DNA of 26,902 nt. Source: a virus. The stretch spans positions 1 through 26,902 of IMG/VR virus record IMGVR_UViG_3300043436_001717, one strand, 5' to 3'. A model generated the notes under the pieces. The model saw nothing but the letters and a program-made list of their open reading frames with translations. It had not been told where the DNA came from and ran no database searches. Of this stretch, positions 22,456 through 26,902 are shown in pieces (positions within the stretch are counted from its first letter, which is position 1; each line of letters opens with the position of its first letter). A program made the translations under genes and the position numbers.

Positions 22456-22746
22456 GATTAAATAATGCCAGATAACCACAGAGGAATGCCATTGAATGGC
22501 AACCACCGCCCAACCCCACGACTTGCACAACTGTTGGCTCGTCAGATGAGTACATCAGCATTTAAGAGTCCTTTCTCTTCTGAATATGCACAAAGTGAAC
22601 TTGACCATTACCGTTATGCACGAGACGAGCACGCTAAAGATGTGTCTACTGGGTACCTTTCGGAAGAAGAAGCAAATGAACGTACTGCTCCCGAACGAAA
22701 TGCCATCAACAAGGCTATTAGGAACCGTTAAGGATTAAATAATGGG
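22456..22746 (+). repeat. Duplicated gene leader TTAAGGATTAAATAATG
   Basis: The same 17-base stop-leader-start string lies before ATG 22465 and before ATG 22742. In each case it ends the preceding gene and supplies AAGGAT as the ribosome site. It supports tandem duplication of the gene between them. Confidence 0.7.
22465..22731 (+). CDS. Tandem paralogue A with HRG...NHxPTPR tag
   Basis: The 88 residues begin MPDNHRGMPLNGNHRPTPR, then LAQLLARQ and a helical body (SELDHYRYARDEHAKD) ending NKAIRNR. It is a clear paralogue of the next gene, and both have the same leader, AAGGATTAAATA before ATG. The N-terminal tag is also on the gene at 19568. The body looks like a small helical hairpin. Function unknown. 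Confidence 0.65.
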   Translation: MPDNHRGMPLNGNHRPTPRLAQLLARQMSTSAFKSPFSSEYAQSELDHYRYARDEHAKDVSTGYLSEEEANERTAPERNAINKAIRNR

Positions 22747-23011
22747 AACTACACACCGAGGAATGCCTACAGGCAGTAACCACCGCCCAACGCCACGTCT
22801 TTCTAGATTGATTGCGGAACAGTCCAACTCTCTGTATGGGGTAACACCTGAAAAAGCACAGGGTATGGTTGATAAGTATCGTTTAAATCGTGACTTTCTT
22901 AAAAAGATTGACGAGTCTCGTTATTCAAGCGATAATATTGCTCTTAAAACGCTAAAAAGTGGAATTACCGCAGACGAATCTGCGCTCAATAATTTTATTA
23001 AGAACCGTTAA
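22742..23011 (+). CDS. Tandem paralogue B with HRG...NHxPTPR tag
   Basis: The 89 residues begin MGTTHRGMPTGSNHRPTPR, then LSRLIAEQ, and end NNFIKNR, aligning along its whole length with the previous gene (YRLNRDF against YRYARDE). Spacing and leader are identical, indicating tandem gene duplication followed by divergence. It closes the small-protein cluster. Function unknown. Confidence 0.65.
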   Translation: MGTTHRGMPTGSNHRPTPRLSRLIAEQSNSLYGVTPEKAQGMVDKYRLNRDFLKKIDESRYSSDNIALKTLKSGITADESALNNFIKNR

Positions 23012-23040
23012 GGCTACTAGACAAACCCTGTAGTTATCAT

Positions 23041-23057
23041 GTAGGCTGTGTGCCTAC
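23041..23057 (+). promoter_or_regulatory. Short perfect hairpin in the leader of the gene at 23077
   Basis: GTAGGC (23041-23046) pairs with GCCTAC (23052-23057) around TGTGT. It has no T-run. A TAGACA (23018) and TAGGCT (23042) pair 18 bases apart might be a weak promoter, in which case the hairpin would lie at the start of the transcript; it could also be an operator. Confidence 0.35.
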
Positions 23058-23076
23058 GAACTATTAGGAGTATAAA

Positions 23077-23544
23077 ATGGCTGAGACCGGCTTTGACCGT
23101 ATCCTTGTTTGCAAAACTCATGGAATCATGTACAAGATGCGTCCCTACGATGGACCACCTGAGTATGACATGGAACTTCGTGAACTTTGTGACCGTCACA
23201 ACGCACAGGTGCAAGACCCTGACAACTGTCGTGCTCTCATCTTCCGTGTAGACCCAGATACTGCGTCCAACTTGGACATGGAAACTGCTTTGAAGAATGA
23301 ACTCAAAGAACAGGACGTCTATATCCGTGACTTCCGTGACGAGTTGAAGGTTGATGCTCTTCGTTGCTTTAACAAGCACAACCGACCCACCAATGGTTGT
23401 CCCGACTGGTGTGATGAGTCTAAGACAATTGGTCGCAAGACTGGTGTACCACCAGACAAGCGCCAATTCCTGTGCATGTATTGCCCAGCCGCTGCCCATG
23501 TTGCTCACGTTGAGCGCAAGGCTATGGGTATGTACGACGGATGA
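23077..23544 (+). CDS. Cys/His-rich conserved phage protein
   Basis: ATG 23077 follows TAGGAG; 155 residues. The C-terminal part has CFNKHNRPTNGCPDWCDE and then CMYCPAAAHVAHVE, giving five Cys and several His in an arrangement fit for one or two zinc sites. The N-terminal half (KTHGIMYKMRPYD) is mixed. RCFNKHNRP and CPDWCDESK resemble conserved actinophage proteins of unknown function. It starts a new transcription-like unit after a 65-base gap and overlaps the next gene (ATGA). Confidence 0.65.
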   Translation: MAETGFDRILVCKTHGIMYKMRPYDGPPEYDMELRELCDRHNAQVQDPDNCRALIFRVDPDTASNLDMETALKNELKEQDVYIRDFRDELKVDALRCFNKHNRPTNGCPDWCDESKTIGRKTGVPPDKRQFLCMYCPAAAHVAHVERKAMGMYDG

Positions 23545-24032
23545 TTATCATAACCTTTGACGCTCTTGCACTTCCAGCAGACGACTTAGGTGCGAGACAA
23601 CCTCGTAATGAGACACGCCGTTTGTGGAACGCTTTGTTCCCTTATTACCACGGGCGCATTATCATCCTTGCTGATGGCATCAACAAAGATGGACATCAAG
23701 GGGAGCAAATCCTTCTTGCGTGGCTCAAGCGTGAGGGGTTCAAAGCCTCTGCTGTAGACATTGTGCATGAAAAGGGTTCTGAGGTTCGCTATGACAGAGT
23801 CGTGTCGTTGAGTGCCGTTTACGGAAGACTTCATTGGTTCATTGACATAGACCCCGAGGCTATTGCTAAAGTAGCACGACACGGCATCCCCACCTTGCTT
23901 GTAACTATCCCCGACACTATCCGTCCTGAATGGAAGGAAGGTCGGGAAATGAAGGGGTGGGATGTGCTGGTAGAAGAAATTAACAATCAAGAGTTAGCAA
24001 AGAAAGAAAGAGACTGGGGCGAAATTGGATGA
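23541..24032 (+). CDS. HAD-fold-like protein, catalytic motif degenerate
   Basis: The 163 residues begin MIIITFDALALP. IIILADGINKDGHQ, VVSLSAVYGRLHWFIDIDP and ARHGIPTLLVTIP follow in the order of HAD-type phage phosphatases, whose late segment typically reads like FIDxDP...AGIPTLLV. The expected DxD nucleophile pair is absent (FDAL instead of DxDG), so it may be inactive or another Rossmannoid fold. Overlaps its upstream neighbour. Fold assignment is inferred by eye. Confidence 0.5.
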   Translation: MIIITFDALALPADDLGARQPRNETRRLWNALFPYYHGRIIILADGINKDGHQGEQILLAWLKREGFKASAVDIVHEKGSEVRYDRVVSLSAVYGRLHWFIDIDPEAIAKVARHGIPTLLVTIPDTIRPEWKEGREMKGWDVLVEEINNQELAKKERDWGEIG

Positions 24033-24033
24033 G

Positions 24034-24264
24034 ATGACGTTTGAAGAGTGGTTTAAGTACGGATTGGAAAAGTCCTTTTGTGGACCACCTGTATGTATAG
24101 ACCACGATGGTGTACCAAGCACTGAAGAAGAAGACCAGTGGACAGAAGAGCACGGAGAGATGCCATGCTTCTCTATGGTTCGCCTGTACGCAGATGACCT
24201 TGAACGTATGTTGGTTGAACAGAACCACTCCCCATCCATGTGGCGCAGGTCTGGCTGGGAATGA
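24034..24264 (+). CDS. Small acidic protein of unknown function
   Basis: ATG 24034 gives 76 residues; a TTG at 24025 is possible but weaker. The sequence is acidic (PSTEEEDQWTEEHGEMP) with a helical end (YADDLERMLVEQNH). No motif is recognised. It overlaps the next start by four bases. Confidence 0.55.
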   Translation: MTFEEWFKYGLEKSFCGPPVCIDHDGVPSTEEEDQWTEEHGEMPCFSMVRLYADDLERMLVEQNHSPSMWRRSGWE

Positions 24265-25697
24265 AGATTTACTTTGGTGGTGCCGAGAAAGGTTCCTATC
24301 GCAATCTACTACTGACAAATAATGTCACTAGATTTGGTATTAACCTTACACACTTCCCCATCCCTAAAAAGAAGGAACTGAATCTTTCAGAGGTGTTTGG
24401 TGGCGGTGAGGTTCTCCTATACTTGTCAGAGAATGACGAGGACGTGGCTCGCTACGATACTTTTATCCGTGAGCACGCTGACAGTCTGAGTGTCATCATT
24501 GGTCGCCCAGACTATGACGGCGCATGGCTTGGGGATAAGTATGTCCCCATTTGGAATGACGAGCAGGACATTGAGCGCCTTGCTTGGCTATGTCAAAAGT
24601 ATGGTCGTGTGGCTGTCAGTGACAAGGCTGTAAATGGTCGTAACGTCAGCCGTATTAAGCAGTTGTCAGAGCGTTGGGGAGCCAAGTTAATTGGCATCAC
24701 ATCTAAGCCTGACCTTATTGAAGCCATCAACTGGGAATCCGTTGTAGTGGTCTCGTGGACGTCTGTAATGCGCTATGGAGAGACACAGGTGTGGGATGGT
24801 CATGGTCTACGCCGATACCCCGCCCAACAAAAGGACAGTGCCCGTAAAAAGCATCGCAGTGACATCATCCGACTTGGTATTGATATAGATGACGTAATGG
24901 AAGACTCTGTGTCTGCTGTTGGTGCTCTTGCTATTGAGTCATGGAAGCAGTGGGAGAGTCGCACTTTTGGGGGCTATGACCCCTCAAATGTGGATGATGA
25001 AGCAGAGTTCAACCCCCCTGAAAACGATGAGATAATTGCTATTGCCCCTTCTACCCCTAGTGTGGGTACTCCGGATTTTAAGGGTACAGGTATTGCTATC
25101 AACGTGCCTGAGAAGCGTCACGAGGGTGAACGTGTATTACTACCAGTAATGGGTGTAGAGATGGTGACCTCTATGGGGTCGCAAACCCTTGATGAGCATG
25201 GGGAATCTATTGAAATCAACCCTACAACTACCCCTGTTTTAAAGTATAACGCCAACCCTTTACGGCAGTGCAATAATTGCTATCTGTCCTCTCGTTGTCC
25301 TAGTTTTAAGGAAAATGCGGAATGTGCATTTTCTCTCCCAATTGAGATTCGCACAAAGGACCAATTGAACGCAGCAATGCGTGCTCTTATTGAGATGCAA
25401 ATGGGTCGTGTGATGTTCGCTCGCTTTGCCGAAGAGATGGAAGGTCAAGGTATTGACCCTGCTTTATCGTCAGAGATGGACAGATTGTTTAACCTTGTAG
25501 ACAAGATGAAAAACATCTCTGATAACCGAGAGATGGTTAGCCTCAAGGTAGAAGCCAGTGGTTCTAGCGGAGTACTGTCCCGATTGTTTGGGCAAAAGGC
25601 TGGAGAGATGAACCGTATGCTTCCAAATGGTGGTATGGATTCAGGCGCTACAGATGCTATGTACGCCGACATCATAGATTTATCTCAAGAGGGTTGA
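24261..25697 (+). CDS. Conserved phage protein with C-x2-C-x5-C-x8-C cluster
   Basis: ATG 24261 (ATGA overlap) gives 478 residues. Residues 1-200 begin MKIYFGGAEKGSYRNLLLTN and look like an alternating alpha/beta domain (VLLYLSEN, AWLCQKYGRVAVSD). A long low-complexity linker follows. The C-terminal third carries CNNCYLSSRCPSFKENAEC (a zinc- or Fe-S-type cluster) followed by a helical region (QLNAAMRALIEMQMGRVMFA, then SSEMDRLFNLVDKMKNI). The pattern matches my memory of a conserved actinophage protein without firm function; a packaging- or DNA-related role is possible because of the metal site. Confidence 0.6.
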   Translation: MKIYFGGAEKGSYRNLLLTNNVTRFGINLTHFPIPKKKELNLSEVFGGGEVLLYLSENDEDVARYDTFIREHADSLSVIIGRPDYDGAWLGDKYVPIWNDEQDIERLAWLCQKYGRVAVSDKAVNGRNVSRIKQLSERWGAKLIGITSKPDLIEAINWESVVVVSWTSVMRYGETQVWDGHGLRRYPAQQKDSARKKHRSDIIRLGIDIDDVMEDSVSAVGALAIESWKQWESRTFGGYDPSNVDDEAEFNPPENDEIIAIAPSTPSVGTPDFKGTGIAINVPEKRHEGERVLLPVMGVEMVTSMGSQTLDEHGESIEINPTTTPVLKYNANPLRQCNNCYLSSRCPSFKENAECAFSLPIEIRTKDQLNAAMRALIEMQMGRVMFARFAEEMEGQGIDPALSSEMDRLFNLVDKMKNISDNREMVSLKVEASGSSGVLSRLFGQKAGEMNRMLPNGGMDSGATDAMYADIIDLSQEG

Positions 25698-25723
25698 CAG
25701 CCTCCTAATTTTGAGCATAGACT
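25694..25723 (+). promoter_or_regulatory. Promoter of leaderless type before the dehydratase gene
   Basis: TTGACA (25694-25699) is a perfect -35 box overlapping the upstream stop. TAGACT (25718-25723) follows after 18 bases. The ATG begins at 25730, about where transcription should start, and no Shine-Dalgarno sequence lies in between. This predicts a leaderless mRNA, common in Actinobacteria. Confidence 0.6.
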
Positions 25724-25729
25724 CACCCC

Positions 25730-26749
25730 ATGTCAAAAACTGTCTTAGTAACAGGTGGGTGCGGTTTCGCTGGACACCACCTTGTAGAGCACTTACTCGT
25801 CAATACGGACTGGGATATTGTTGTCCTAGATTCCCTTACTTATGCAGGTCGTGTAGACCGTCTTACGGACATCGCCACCTACGACCCATTCCGTGTCAAA
25901 GTTGTGTGGCATGACCTTCGGTCTCCAATTCCTGACAGTTTCCCAGAAGTTAATTACATTCTGCACCTTGCTGCTGAGTCACATGTTGAGCGGTCAATTA
26001 CTGACCCTGTTCCATTTATCCACAACAACGTGATGGCTACCACCAATCTTGTGGAGTGGGCACGACACCTTCCAAACATGGAACACTTTGTACAAATTTC
26101 TACAGACGAGGTGTACGGAGCAGCCCCTGAAGGTTACGCCCACCGAGAGTGGATTGACCCAATGCTCCCATCTAACCCATATGCGGCTAGCAAGGTGGCA
26201 CAAGAGGCAATCGCTATTTCTTACTGGCGCACCTACGGTCTTCCTTTGACCATCACCAACACCATGAATTTGTATGGTGAGCGCCAAGATGTTGAGAAGT
26301 TCATGCCAAAGACCATGAAGGCTTTGTTGTCCAAGACATCCGTTGTCCTACACGGTAAGGACACTCCTTCAAAGTTCTTGTTCTCTTCTCGTCATTGGCT
26401 CCACGCCCGTAACCATGCTGACGCCCTTCTTTGGGTTCTTCGTGAAACAAAGCCACTTGCCTACAACAGTGGTGATGGCAAGATTGAACCACGCCCTAAC
26501 CGTTGGCACGTTGCTGGAGAAGAGCGTGACGTTTTGCAGATGACAGATGCCATTGCAAAGGTACTTAACATTCATGGCTATCAATACGAGAAGGTGGATT
26601 ACCACTCAACTCGCCCCGGACATGACCACCGCTACGCTTTGGATAACAGCAAGATTATCTCTGCTGGTTGGGTTCCTCCCTACTCATTAGAAGAAGCACT
26701 GCAAAAGACCGTTAAGTGGACTATGGAGAACCAAAAATGGGTGAAGTAA
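25730..26749 (+). CDS. rmlB: dTDP-glucose 4,6-dehydratase (RmlB-like)
   Basis: 339 residues. GGCGFAG (9-15) is the NAD-binding loop, HLAAESHVERSI (79-90) is a hallmark of this family, T125-D126-E127 is the catalytic triplet and Y151-x3-K155 the SDR pair. RPGHDHRYALDNSKI near the end also matches RmlB. The enzyme turns dTDP-glucose into dTDP-4-keto-6-deoxyglucose, a precursor of rhamnose and other deoxysugars. In a phage it may help modify host surface sugars, virion glycans or DNA bases. No RmlA, RmlC or RmlD is visible in the window, so host enzymes or genes beyond the end would be needed. Confidence 0.88.
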   Translation: MSKTVLVTGGCGFAGHHLVEHLLVNTDWDIVVLDSLTYAGRVDRLTDIATYDPFRVKVVWHDLRSPIPDSFPEVNYILHLAAESHVERSITDPVPFIHNNVMATTNLVEWARHLPNMEHFVQISTDEVYGAAPEGYAHREWIDPMLPSNPYAASKVAQEAIAISYWRTYGLPLTITNTMNLYGERQDVEKFMPKTMKALLSKTSVVLHGKDTPSKFLFSSRHWLHARNHADALLWVLRETKPLAYNSGDGKIEPRPNRWHVAGEERDVLQMTDAIAKVLNIHGYQYEKVDYHSTRPGHDHRYALDNSKIISAGWVPPYSLEEALQKTVKWTMENQKWVK

Positions 26750-26902
26750 TTACTGACGTAGGAATTGACCTTGATGGGGTCATTTATCCTTTCGTAGATT
26801 CCTTTCGTGCTTACTGTCAAGAGAGGTTGGGTGTAGATAATTTAACAACTCCCACCCATTGGCATTTCTATGAGGATTGGGGTTTGGATTCTGAAACCTT
26901 TA
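26737..26902 (+). CDS. HAD-family phosphatase/nucleotidase, 3' end missing
   Basis: ATG 26737 lies eight bases after GGAGAA and overlaps the dehydratase gene by 13 bases. The 55 visible residues contain the HAD motif I GIDLDGVIYPF (D-x-D), then SFRAYCQERLGV and THWHFYEDWGL. This start resembles phage 5'-nucleotidase-like HAD proteins, but substrate cannot be told from a fragment. The gene runs past the window end. Confidence 0.7.
   Translation, partial: MGEVITDVGIDLDGVIYPFVDSFRAYCQERLGVDNLTTPTHWHFYEDWGLDSETF

Noticed and set aside
23017-23508. 163-residue minus-strand frame
   Set aside because: It is opposite the Cys/His-rich gene at 23077, which has a good ribosome site and ordered Cys motifs.
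1-26902. tRNA genes, integrase or attachment site
   Set aside because: Gaps between genes are 100 bases or less and none shows a cloverleaf; no recombinase motifs were seen in any protein.

Overview
The window is a densely packed piece of a tailed double-stranded DNA phage genome (Caudoviricetes). A baseplate/tail protein, a complete phage-style replisome (initiator, DnaC-like loader, DnaB helicase, primase, SNF2 helicase, ssDNA-binding protein, DNA polymerase I), RecA, several nucleases and many small overlapping genes lie in long co-directional runs. No rRNA, tRNA, CRISPR array, integrase or insertion sequence was seen. The host is inferred, not seen. A SpoVS-like gene, frequent GTG starts, one leaderless-looking promoter and several small proteins that resemble actinophage proteins point to an actinobacterium, perhaps a moderate-GC aquatic one.

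Layout: (1) 1-2585, plus strand: end of a tail/baseplate gene cut by the window start, a holin-sized membrane protein, and a Rossmann-like protein. (2) 2562-3426, minus strand: a three-gene operon ending in a Dps-like ferritin. (3) 3427-3526: divergent promoter region. (4) 3527-17055, plus strand: replication and recombination module, in which nearly every gene overlaps the next (TAATG, ATGA or GTGA junctions). Its first gene is a winged-helix initiator that contains a cluster of GGGGTAGC-type repeats followed by an AT-rich tract, a layout like the lambda O gene/origin. (5) 17090-17380: SpoVS homologue behind a hairpin that presents the ribosome binding site. (6) 17388-23011: thirteen closely packed, mostly small, Gly/Pro/Arg-rich unrecognised genes. 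Several share short N-terminal peptides, and the cluster includes a 631-residue disordered protein. (7) 23077-25697: four conserved-looking phage genes, two of them with Cys clusters. (8) 25730 to the end: an RmlB-type dTDP-glucose 4,6-dehydratase with a leaderless-type promoter, then a HAD-family phosphatase cut by the window end.

Working model (inference): the initiator at 3527 binds the repeats inside its own gene and opens the AT-rich tract. The DnaC-like loader then places DnaB, and primase, SSB, Pol I and helicase carry replication forward. RecA, a Cas4-like nuclease and two small PDDEXK nucleases handle recombination and junction processing. The initiator and the next protein carry the same C-terminal peptide, KIDPRLM, which suggests a shared docking partner. 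The small-protein cluster in region 6 is the main unexplained block. No intergenic gap exceeds about 100 bases.
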